64,000 bases of DNA from Mytilisepta virgata (lineage: Eukaryota > Mollusca > Bivalvia > Mytilida > Mytilidae). Location: the NCBI GenBank assembly GCA_028015205.1, contig JAPWFG010000024.1, forward strand, positions 2,790,001 through 2,854,000, read 5' to 3'. The notes beneath the pieces were generated by a model. The model ran no database searches and was not told the origin of the DNA. It saw only the letters and a program-made list of their open reading frames with translations. The translations under genes were made by a program, and so were the position numbers. Positions 48,401 to 62,700 of this stretch are shown piece by piece; within the stretch, counting starts at the first letter, position 1, and the number at the start of each line of letters is the position of its first letter.

Positions 48401-51400
48401 GAAACGGACTGAAGAATACAAAATACAAAACCGACTAAAAAGTATAATTGTAAAACTGAACTAACATCAAACTTTAAAAAGATAGACTTACGGGGCTACA
48501 CACAGTGTTCGGATAAGATATACATACATTAAAGGTATGCGGTTATTGTGAAGTGAACCCCGAAGTGAACCCTCTTCGAACGGGAACATGTCCATGTCCA
48601 ATATATATATAAAGAAAACAACAAATTGTAGAAAATTATAAAAACAACTATTTCCCATTTGACATAGATTTTTTTCATTTAAGTGTGTGTAAAATTTGCA
48701 CGAGAGAGGGAGGGTCTATTCAAATAATATGTGGTACGGCGGTGACGCTGGAAGTCTGAAAACTTCCTCAATCATATATATGTTTGTTTTATATATGCAA
48801 GGCAATCATATTTGTTTTGTACTGTAACTATGCCCTCAATGGGCCCATTAATTGGTTAATAATAAAAACATCTTTATCTTCTTCATCATATTGACATTTC
48901 CAGAAATCCCTACCCAGTTACATATTTCTTGCATCGCCAAGATAATATATATCTTATAATATGCTAACTTGACACTTGATTATCCAATTATCTAGGGATT
49001 AAATGGTCAGATTCTCTGTAGGAGATCGTCTTAAAGATAACACACACACCCCGTCAAAATTAGGTACACAAAGAAAAAGTTGTCTTGATCGTGTAGCCCG
49101 AACAGACATTTCATGCGCAAAAGCTACCACTCGATCTTGACTTCAAGTAAAGAAAAGCTTAAAAACTGAAAACTGACTCGACTGTATACAGCCAAATCTG
49201 ATCGAAAAGAGCACGAGCAGAGAGACGGAGAATTTAAAAACGTATTTTTTTTCCAGATAACTTTAGTAAAGCCGCAGTGTAACGTTTATTCTTTAGTAAT
49301 ACATGTACACAGGTCTATAGTCTTAAATAATCTCAGGTCTATAAAAAATGTTTTGAGGATTTATATCTGCGTAACTATGAAAGATATATATTTATTAATA
49401 TTACCTAAACGTATAAGATAAATATTACATAGGGCCCAGTTTCAGTCACAAGAATCCCCAAACTTCGTAAAACGTAAACACAATAACAACTGTTGAAAAG
49501 CAATATGGAAGTAGAAGCTTTGAATGCTCATCGTCATTACGCCACCTACATAATTCTTCAAATTTTCTAGCATTGTTGTATTAAAGAGTTTTTTTTTTTG
49601 TCCTTCACCTCAGCAAATGACATATAGTGATGTATCCGTAACTTCGGTGTACCATGGCTATTGTGTAGAGTGTTGATTTCTTTAAGTGTAACCTAGGTAA
49701 ATACTTAAAATGCTACACATGGTTATTGAATATTGAATTGTAAAAGAAAAGATAATACCACCACTGAATATATTTTAAAGCACATTCTTCGCATTACGCA
49801 TTTCGGCTATTTTCTAAGAAGTCAACCCTATAAATTGCATCAGTTATGTTGTACACGGGCCAAAATATTGTAACCTTTACAGCGCGTGCATGTTTTATAA
49901 CTTATATGTGTTCAGCTTGAACAATTGTTTATTCAAACACGTTTTTTAATTCTGCATGTTCTCTCCGGAAAGATAAAACAAACTTTTCAACATGGTTCGG
50001 TCTTGCGTCCTCAAAGTAGCCATTTCTATGTTTATGTGCATTAATGACACTTAACATCCACGCATCCCTATTGTTTGTTGGACCCGACACTAATTTAGTG
50101 TTTCGGAAGTTTCAGAACAATTTGAAGTATTTTTTTTTTTGTTGACATAAGCTTTAATTTTATGTAAACATTTTCTAGGTCTGCTCTCGTCAGGGGTCCT
50201 CCTAGATATCTTTATTACTTTATTCTTGCACTTGTTAACATTTCGCCGATATTTTTATGTTTTTTATAGGCTATTATCGGTTTTTCATTGAAGATTTGTC
50301 TACAAGTATCGAATATATATTCTGTAACCCGGCAGTTTGTGTTTAATTTTAAGCGTTATTAATTTCGAAATCGTTTCTAATACAATTTCAAGTTCATCAA
50401 TTACTTCTTTTTAAATTTACTTGTAAATATAACCATATTTAGTAGATGTGCAACACAGTGAAATAAAAGTTGGAGAGAGAAAGTCCATGAAAAAACATGA
50501 AATATGAAATAAAAAACGTAATGCAAAAATAAGAAGGCACTAATACATACTAAACAAAAAAAGATCAGTTCACATAAAATGACAATCTTAGGCCAAAACA
50601 AAATATATATTTGTTTAAGGTTACATTTAGACCTAGATCTATGGGGGGAAAATGTTATCGGATGTTTCATTAGGGAAATAATTATATCAGCGACATTTTT
50701 GTCCTAAGATGTGAATAAAATGGGTTAGAGTAGGCACAAAAATAGGGTAGGTAAGGTAACCTTTAACAGTATTTTTTTAACATATTTTGTTTAGCCTTAT
50801 ACAACTAAATAAAAACAAATATTTTCAAATAATCTAAACTAGTTGAAATATAATTTTAATTTTAAAGAAAACCAAACGAATGACCTCAGTTTTTTTTAAA
50901 GCTTATCTTTTTTTTTAATTATATTTTCTGATTCTCATTTACAATTTTTGTTTTATCAAATTCAACGTTTTGAGAATTACATATTATCATATTCAAACAT
51001 TTTCAATAAAAAAAAAGAAATAAATATGGGCACCCCGTTTTTTGTAATAAAATTATATATTTAACAACAAAAATTAAAAGATAACAGGAAAAAACAAAAG
51101 TATATGGAAGAAACGATTGCATTTGTGTAAACGTCTTACGAACGCTGTTATGGAGTTTTGTCTAGTTTTTCCCTCAAAATTAGTACCAATCTGTAATCAT
51201 ACATATCCTTGTTGTGTTCATGTTTGTGTTTTGTACACTTTTGTGTTAATTTTTGTCCCGCGTTCTGTCAGTGGGGTCGTTTTGTTTGATACATGTGTCA
51301 TCAGAAAGAGTTTGATCGTAGAATACAATGTATATGATACTCGTTTTTCACGAAACTATAGGTAAACTTCAATGATTTGACTTTTGAAAGTCTATGTGGA

Positions 51401-52695
51401 AAATTCGACGTTTTTCTAATATATCCTATGTGAAAAGTTCATATTAAAACAGTTCAAATCACAAACTTTTTTCAAACCATTTTATCAAAAATTGAAACTA
51501 CTATCACATCCGGTTCTTCACATTCTTAGACTCGACCTTAACCTCCTTTGGGGATTGAATAATCTAGCTGTAACGTGTAGAAACTGTCAATTGGAGAGAG
51601 TCAATTAACATCTATCATGTAAATCTACTTATATAATCGCTTTGCAGTTTATATAACCATCAGCTAATTCATCATGTGTTCATTTAATCTGGGACACACG
51701 TTGTGTGTTTAAAGATATATCAATCGCAAAATGACATATCTAACATGCGGTATTGAATTCTTCAATTGTTGTTCAATCAGCTAAAGATGAGCGGACCTTG
51801 CCATTTATATAATTTTCGAAACAATACCTAATTGAATTTTCATTTCCCATGAAGATTAAAATAGATGAATGGTGCGTTGTTTTGGCTTCATTTAGGAAAT
51901 TGTGTGTACAGAAAACCCTCTCATGCTATGAAAAATCTACAATGTAATTAATTAGTCCGGTTTTTAAGAATCATGAACATTCACGCATTTATTTACAAAC
52001 TATTCAAATTGATTTTAAGAAACTATCCATAAAATAGGAAAAAAATGGGAATGGCGAGCCGTTAAAGGGGCATAAAACGACTTCAATGTACTAATAACAA
52101 GTCGAACAAAAGCAAATATAAAATCATCGAAAAAATCCCAACATAAGTAAAAAGTCAAACTTGCCTAACGTTTCGGCCAATAAGACCTTGATCACGAGCA
52201 TAAAAAATTAAAAAGATGTTGACTCTATGAAACCTAGAACAGAAATATTATTCTTTTATGCTTTACATTGGCAGAAAAATTATTCTATTATCGAACGAAT
52301 TGTTTTGCAATATGCTTACTTTTTTATCCATGATATAGGTTTTAATTATACATTGTTTTGTTGAATAAGCAAGTAAAACATCAAATTTTGTTCGATTTAA
52401 AATACCTGAAAATTTCAAACAACACTGCCATGACAGCAGCAAAATTTGTCTCGCCAAAATTTTACGTTCTATTTGAAAGAGTAAACGGATTAACTTTAAA
52501 AATAACATTGTTTTGTGAGCATTGTTTAATTTCATATAATTAAAATAATATCGGTGTACATCTATTCAATTAATGTAACTCCACAGTTGCTTGATTTATT
52601 ACTACCAAATATATGTCAAGTTTAATTTATTTATCTATTGTGTCTGCTTCTTGATTCGATATCAAATCCTGTCTGTTACTTATCTTGTATAGATT
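48401..52695. other. Non-coding stretch, no gene seen
   Basis: AT-rich intergenic or intronic DNA. I see no splice-bounded exon with a recognisable protein. Open frames at 50401-50670 (-), 51117-51365 (+) and 52263-52543 (both strands) look random. At 52160-52200 the minus strand reads TGATCAAGGTC-TTATT-GGCCGAAACGTT, a stem-loop of the type seen at the ends of Penelope-like retroelements. Confidence 0.5.
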
Positions 52696-52701
52696 AGGGG
52701 A

Positions 52702-52719
52702 GGGGGGGGGGGGGGGGGG
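52702..52719 (+). repeat. Poly-G run (G18)
   Basis: Eighteen consecutive G residues, preceded by GGGGA. This is the strongest G-tract in an otherwise AT-rich window and could fold into a G-quadruplex. Its length is error-prone in most sequencing chemistries. Confidence 0.95.
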
Positions 52720-53189
52720 TGGTGTTCCAGGATAGTCTTTGTGCAATATGTTCGCAGTTCGCAATCTTTTCACGTTTTTATTTTAATATTTCTTGTTCGC
52801 TACTGTATACCTACCTCACTATTGTACGACATTTATATATATATAAAAAAAATAGCCTTTTTTTTTACTTCAGAAAAACAAATCCAAAAATTATTTAATG
52901 TTTTTCAGATGTACTTATCATTTCAATCTGTATAAACTTGATATTCATTTCCCGTGCAGTGTGAAGACATGCAGATCGCTTTTTTCTATCAACATAACAT
53001 TCTTTTCACGGACAGCTACGGAACTTCTTGTTCGGACCTTGCATAAACTGTAGATATTCGAATGATTTTTAAAAAAAATAAATAAAAACAATTACTCGCC
53101 ATCTCTGGATGTTTCCACCTTTTAATTATTTATATATATATATATAAGTTCTATTTGCCATATTGTTTTATACATGTAATTACTTAGTC

Positions 53190-54878
<1,689 letters not shown>

Positions 54879-54900
54879 TATATTTACAAATTCTTCTGTG

Positions 54901-54955
54901 ATGTCGGGTTCAATTGGAACAAGTTCATATGACTACATAGATGACTTAGAATGTG
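54901..54955 (+). CDS. RAG1-N-like gene, coding exon 1
   Basis: ATG at 54901 with G at -3, then M-S-G-S-I-G-T-S-S-Y-D-Y and an acidic tail, ending E-C plus one base before donor GTAAG (54956). I chose this start because it is the only ATG that joins in frame to the downstream exons, all of which are phase 1. Predicted from sequence only. Confidence 0.7.
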
Positions 54956-56681
54956 GTAAGTTTTAGTTTAGTTTAATCATATGTTATTAATTAAAACATA
55001 TAACTCAATACAATTACATACATATTAATACAATAACATACAATTAATTAATGGGATTGGGAAACAAGTATAAAACTTATATAAATCTCTATCCTAAATT
55101 GGTAATTTTTATAGCATAAGTTTATGTAATCTAATTTTTGTGTGAACCCATTAAGTTTCATGCCTTCAGTATATGCATCGTTTTCTGTTATAGTCAATGA
55201 GCCATTCGGATCTCCTCGGAATTATATTCTTGGAATCCCTTGAGGCAGAGACTGTAATGTAATTGTTTCATTACCACGTGATGTTGTGTATTTGAATAAG
55301 ATAATCTGTAAACCTAAGCCTGAAAAGCAAATAGCTAATCAAACGTCGTAAGGTTTTAATGGTTTTATTAACGTGAGACTTCGTATATTTTCCAAAAAAG
55401 CAATCGTCAACCGGTTTTAAAAGCTCTTCAGAGCTTATGTTTGTATTTGCAATGTTTTATACCGACTCTAAATAAAGCTTTATGTCTAATTATGTCTTAT
55501 AATCGTCTGCGAAATTTGGTGTAGTATGTTTTCATGCTATAGTATATTGATATGTAGTTAGAATTTGTTAGGGAAAACATTTATTTTCATTTCAATCCAT
55601 TATACTAAGTTGTGTTTCTAACACGGTATGATCCACGAAAACATGGTGTAGGATCTTTGAAATATACACTCTGTCTAAAATTTAATGCGGAATGTCTTCA
55701 CTTGTGAAATATGTTCGCTGTAGATCTATCATATTTTTCCTTATAACTTATTTTAGTTTACCGTTCTTTATTTTGCAAAAATCTGTACAGTATTACATTG
55801 ATTTCCCTTTGCGAATCTCAACTGACCAACATACACTATAACAATAGCCCAGGGGAACAGGAAATGATTAAATTTTAATTGCGTTTCAATCGATAAATTT
55901 ATTCTTTCTGCTTCTTTTAACCGGTTAGGAAAGTTATTTATTTAATTGAAAAGTGTAAAATTCTTCACTCAATAAATTTATTCAATGATAGCTAGAAATC
56001 TATTTATAGTCTACTATTTAATTTAAAGTTGTAAAATTATCCCTTATCTCCTGTAACCCAGGGGCCTGTTTATCGAAGGTCTCTTAGGACTAGGACATAT
56101 CCTAATCCTAAATGAGTTTATCGAACATGTCGTAACTTAGGATTTTCCTAAGAATTGTCCTAAGTTTAGGATACCACATTAGGTGACTTAAGATGGTCTT
56201 AGGATGGTCCTAACTTTAGGAAATATTTAGGATGGTTAATATATAAACAAATATGTCGCATATATACGTTTGATGAGAAGGGGCAATAATATTCGTAGAA
56301 ATAGACAACTTAGGACTATGATAAACCATTGGACTATTAAGATGATACTGGCATTATACTCAAATATAGATTATCACGTCCAGTTGATTCTTGACTTATG
56401 CTAACTTTAATAGTCTTTACAAGTCAGTTCGGAATATAGTTGAATTTTACATTTTTTTCATATAAATAAGATCTTTAAAATATCTTATTTAGATGAAAAC
56501 AATACACGTATGAATATGAACAAGAGAAGGAATCCAAAATGGTAATGTTACTATTTGTCAGAATATTTAAAAAATGTAACTATATAGTTGATATATATTT
56601 TTGTAGAAAAGTTCACAAGGCAGTGTTGAAATCGAATTCAACTCACTGAAAGGATATAATGGTTTTTACCGTATATAATAC

Positions 56682-56730
<49 letters not shown>

Positions 56731-59700
56731 GATATATTTTTTAATTCTTTGAAAAAAGGTTTTTTATAATTTTGTTTCGTTTATTCTAATAAAGTTTAAA
56801 TGTACAATTACTATTTAATTATTATCTATTATCTATATAATTATGAAAATCATAATTATAATTATTCATCTTATCAAAATTATTTTCATTGGTTAAATTT
56901 TTCTATATTTTCTATTTTTTTCTTTTACGTCCCAACTTAGGACAATAGTTAGGACGTCCTAGCTAAGACAGTCCTAAGATAGCTTCGATATGCGTGCTGA
57001 GACATGTCCTAAGTCGGTCCTAACTTGATCCTAAATCTGTCCTAAGATTGGTCTTAGGACCGATCTTAGGACAGCTTCGATAAACAGGCCCAAGGTCACT
57101 GTATATAATTACGTGGCACTAATGTTACCACAAGGTGAATGTAGGGGTTAGGCATAAATATAATAAAGTTATTTAATCATATCATATCTTTAGAACAAAA
57201 TTCTGCGTCTTTCAACATGTTAGAAAGTTATTGAAACTGTACATAATTATGTAATGTTTAACAATTTTACACTTTTGACAAAAATTAAAATCGTCATGTG
57301 ATGTTAACCCTGGACAGAAATTGTATTTGCGAAAAGTAAAAATGCCAGTTTATTGAAACATGACATATAATAATACATGAAACAAAACAATCATTTTCTG
57401 ATCAGTCAACAATCTAGGGTTCACGGATTGCTTTTCTTTTTTTAAAGAAAGCAACTTGTTTTAGATATTTTTCAACAAAGGCTATGCATGACACACTAAG
57501 TCTAGAGTAAAAAACCGTTGTAGAATGTTGAAATAAATCCTTTTTAAATTCGGGAAAATGTGTAACATGACCATACCAATACCATTTTGAATGAACATGA
57601 AGGAATTATAAGATTTCTGAATGAACACCTTAATCTATGCTCTAAATAGCTTTCTGTAGATGCGATTTAAATTATCAGGGGTCATGTGTCGTAATCATTG
57701 TAATGGGGCTTTTTGACACTTGTTAGATGTTGTCAGATAAAATAGCTATAAACAACGGTCATTACATTATGCAAATTACACTCGCATACATGATATCGGT
57801 ACATCAATATAATGAAATAAACCAAACTCCGCAAAATGAAATCATCCTTGAAATGAAAATTTATCGTTCGTAGGAAAATATAGATTTTTAAGACATTGTG
57901 TATATGAAAACAGAAGAAATAAAAATGGAAATTTATTACTGATAATTGAAAATAATTTCTCATCATTCTCACACATATTATGGACAATCAATAGAAACTA
58001 TTGGATTGTGAAATATTCCGAGAAATAAGGATTTTTTTAATTTGTATAATTGATTTTTTTTAGTTGGGGTTTTACGCCGTTTTCAGCATATTTGGCTATT
58101 TCGCGGCGGCCAGTTTTTATTGGTGGAGGAAGTCGGAGTACCCGGAGAAAACCACTGACCTTCGGTAGGAAAATTGGCAATCCTTGTCAATTAAGGTTGG
58201 AGTCTAACACACCCAGCAAGCGGTGAGATTCGAACTCACAACGTCAGCGTTGACAGGCTAGTGATCTTTAGTAGTCATGACGAACTGCCTAGACCATTCG
58301 GCCACCGCGGTCCCTGTATAATTGAAGATTATATAATTCAAAACCAAGGCAAAAATAAACCAGAACTAAAATTCTACTTCAACTAGAAGAATAGTTTGCT
58401 GAATACGGACAAAAGCAGCACAACATGCAACAGGTCGAAAGCTGAATTAACTAAGATTCCTACAACAATATTTACTGTTTTAAAATTAAACGCGGTTAAA
58501 TTTTACTTATTTTGTGAATCAAAAGTGTAAGTAAATTTTTAACACGTAAGCGTTTATACCTTCATATAGTAATTAGATACCAAGAACTCTTTTGAATATG
58601 GTAAAGAAAGTTAGTTCATAGTATCTATTTCTTCAAAAAGTCAGAATTTAAACAGCAACTTAGAAATTACAAATTAGACTCTGATGAATAATTACATGAA
58701 AAATGTATCAAATTCTGTCTGACACAATTGTGTAAAAAAGGGACAACACAAAAATGATGAAAATTTGCCCCGCATTCTTTATTTTTCATAAAATTAAAGA
58801 TAAAAAGTGTTCGTCCGCCCCTAAAAGAAGTAGGACCCCCCCCCCCCCCCGCGTTTATTTCACTTCTAGGGTCATTTTCAAAAGATCCGCTAAAATTTTT
58901 CAAGACTCTGGAGGCATAGCCTGTTCTTTGGTCCCTAAAGATTTTCTAATAATAACTAACAAGCAAGTTTCTAAAAACATTTGTACGTACCTAAATATCG
59001 CTTTGGGAGACACAAAGTAGCCACATTAACGTCTTTTAGACAGTTTGTCGGCGTGAAAAAGATTAAAGCATTTGAATTGAGCTTGACTTATACAAACAAT
59101 TCCGAATTTAATATTTTTTTTTAAAATAAACCTTATCTGATAACTACGCAAATGAAAATGAGAATACTTTAATAATTTTGTATTTCTAAAGTATAAATAT
59201 GTAATACTAATTAATTCTAATCAAATATAATATAACTGATTCATTAGAGTCTGGCCCTAACAAACGAAATAGAAAGTCAAACTCTGATCTAAAGAAATTA
59301 CAAATCTAATTAATTTAATGCGTTACGAACGTTTTTATTGAGTACAGATTTGAAAAAAAAAATAATTTTAGAATTTTATTCCAGAAATATTTACCCGCCA
59401 ATCTGTAGTGACAGATCATTTTGAAAGTACGGATATGCTAAATGAAGAAAACAATGGTGAGTTCTGCGTCTGCTATGTTCATGATGTATTTTAAAATACC
59501 ATTGAAGTGATAGAATGGACCCAAAGCTTTATTGTGAAGTTCAACTAAGTAAACAACATGCCCTCGTTGAGCTTACCTTGATTGTCAAAATGAAAACACG
59601 TTGAAATTTCATGTTTATCTGACAATAACAAAATACCAATGGAAACATAATTTTCTTTACCGTAGCCACACATGGTTTAAAGGCTTTTACTTTATGTATG

Positions 59701-62700
59701 CGTCTATGAAAGCGAAACGACACTGTAATTCACTGAACAAACGTGTGCAACAAATTATTGTTTACTAAGGAATGAATAAATAAGATTCAAAATCTGACGC
59801 CTAAAAAAGATTATGAATTGAACTTTTTTTTCATCCTAATATTACCAAACAAGTATTAGACATACATTGTATATCTGTGTTTATGATTCTTGATAATATG
59901 TATGGGATATTTAGGGCGGAATAAATTTAATAAAAAGTTTATTTAAGAAGGATTTTAAAATTTATTTTAGATGCATTAAATAAACAGCAATCAGTGAATG
60001 ATCAAGAGGGCTCTGATAAGAATCAAGTCGATGAAAATGATGGTAAGTAATATACATTTAATTTTTTTAATAATTGCGAAAATAAACATTGCCACTGCTG
60101 CTTCATGCACACCATTCTCATTATTTTGGGGTTTTTTTTCCAAGATTTCAAAAATGTGATTCGCTGTATTATCATTTCCTTAATGTGCTTATTTAATTTT
60201 AGTTAATTGCATACGAGCATGACGAGATCCGCTCTGAACAAATTTTCAATCCTTTTCATAACCAAAATTATTTCAGAAAATTGTTTCAACAATAATTGTA
60301 TGTATATAAATGGGGCAAAATAAATCACCAAACAGGAATTGTTTCATCGTATCACATTCCCCAAATTTTGACATTACTCAGAATTTTGCAAATATTTAAC
60401 CACAACTAATCATATTTATAAACAGTAGTAAAATACTGATGTATAGAAATGTGTTATTTTAGTAATGTATGTGGTGTCCAAGAACGCGAAATAACTGTAA
60501 TTTTCAGATATATATAAACTGGAATTTGATATCAAGTCATGGTACTTCCTTTCAGCAGATACCGTCCAGTCGAATTTACATCAACATTTGGCTAATCTTA
60601 CATCGCGATGTAGACTTTGTGGTAAAACATTTAGAAATGAGAAGACATATTACAAAGAACGCTTTGCTAAGGAAATAAAAAATTTGTATAATGTGAATGT
60701 AATGGACGATCCAAAGGAACTATACCCACCATCAGTGTGTTTAAAGGATGCAAATTTGTTGTATAGATACAGGGATACTTTAGATAGAACTTTCATTGAT
60801 TTAAGACTAGGTTACCCCAAAGTATTTCTGCCACATGGTCAGAATTGTACAATTTGTCTGCAGCCAACAAAGGCTGGACCTGGGCGCCCAAAAAGGAAAA
60901 GGTCTCGAAAGGTTCAATTAGATCATTCGCCATGTAGTCAAGAATCATTAGATCAGGAGGTACACTTCCGCTCAAAGGGAAGATCAGCAAAAGATATTTT
61001 GATTAGTGAAATTAGACACGTTTTACCAGAGCTATCCGAGGAAGAAAAAATTTCATTTTTCTCTGAATTTCAACAAATTTTATCACCAGATGATATGTCT
61101 CTGATCATGAATTGCTTTGGAAAGTCGCAGAGAGTTCATATATCAGAAGATGCTTTTTCATTTCACTATCTTTACAAGGATACAAAGGCAATGTCTGACT
61201 TCAAAATTCAAGAATGGTTAAAACAGAGGAATAAACCTATTCTGTCCTTCCTGTTGGGATTGGATGGTTGCAATTTTAATACAGAAGATTTTACTTTGAA
61301 AAACGACGGACTTTTTATATCTCGAGCTTTAGAACATATTTACCATATTTGCAGTAAAACCCTTATATCACCAGTTTCATTTCTATTAAACCTTTCCGCT
61401 TATGCACTGACTGGAAGTAAAGTCGTGGTAGACATGATTGGAAAGGCAAGCCCAGCAGGCCAGTACAAGGCAATCACATCATGGTTGAAAGAACAAAGCA
61501 GCAACCCTGTGGTTTATCCAGATGGAGATCTTATGAATGTTTTTGACAACGAGCAAGTAATAGGAAAGACATATTCGATAAAACCAAGGAATAAAATCAC
61601 TGTGTCAGTAATCACAAATATAGGATTTGTCACATTACAGTCATTGGAATCACTACAGTTAGATTCATTTTTAAAACCTCCACTTGAGTTCTCCCTAGGC
61701 AAAGTAGCAGGTGAAGACGAAAAAAGCTGTTCATTACAACAAAAGAGTGAAGATGCTGCTTCCAACAACGATATGAGAGGCATTGTTAATGAACTCATTG
61801 ATCAAAGTAACGAAAACTTTCAGCAGATGGAATTAGAACATTATCAACAGTTACATTATTTTTTGGATCATGCTATTGAACAAGTAATGGAAGAACAACG
61901 TCATAATGATGATGGGTATAGGGACTTTATAGATGATGAAGTAAGGAGAGAGACAGATAACGAGAACTTTATTAAATGTGAAAACTGTGGAACTTTAAAT
62001 GGCAAACGAAAAATTGTTTGTATAGGATGTAAGCAAAGAGATGGTCTAAAGAGTGCTAAAATTAAGAAAAAAAATGGTGGTGATATTCCAAAGAATAGTG
62101 CACCAGCAACAACCGTGAAGAAAATTTATTTTGCAAATGACTGTGAAGGGACTGAAGTCTATAGTGATTTCACTCAGTTTAGCCATGTAAGGACCAACCA
62201 TGCTGACATACACGAATTAACATTAAGTGACCCAGTCTTTTGTAATCCAAATAGTCTCACCACTGTTGCAAGAGTGCTTCGGCAGATTGGAAAGAATAAT
62301 GGAATCGTAAGATATGGAGGTGAAAAACGGCATTGGACATTCATTTGTTGTGATGGGTTACCATACATGATCATTAAAACGTTAAAAGAGGATACTGTTA
62401 TCTGCGCAGTAGAAGGTTGCAATATGTCTTTCTTGTCAAAGCAGGAATATAATAGTCATGCCAGAGAAGAACATCCAAATGCAGAGAGGGTTTTTGTACA
62501 TGAGTTTGATTGGTTTTATCTCAGGATAGGAGCAGGGCACTATGAGATGAATCTCATTAAGTCATTTTTTGAGCTAAACTGGGTTCCATATTTAGAACCA
62601 TTGTGTGAAAAGATGGGCTTTGAATCCGATGCCGCCAAAAAGTTTGCGAAAGCCTGCAAAGACCATCATAAAAGCTGGCGCTTGTTGTTAGTTTTTCACC

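Noticed and set aside
50454..50460. CACAGTG, the RSS heptamer, as an end of the RAG1-N-like element
   Set aside because: A single heptamer with no suitable spacer and nonamer, 4.4 kb from the gene, is expected by chance in 64 kb.
58754..59020. 88-residue frame across the poly-C run
   Set aside because: It is a proline run from C15, with no domain and no splice context. It lies in the intron of the RAG1-N-like gene.
60588..60590. Start codon of the large downstream gene at 60588
   Set aside because: The codon is TTG. The frame is open upstream to a splice acceptor and joins three phase-1 exons beginning with ATG at 54901.
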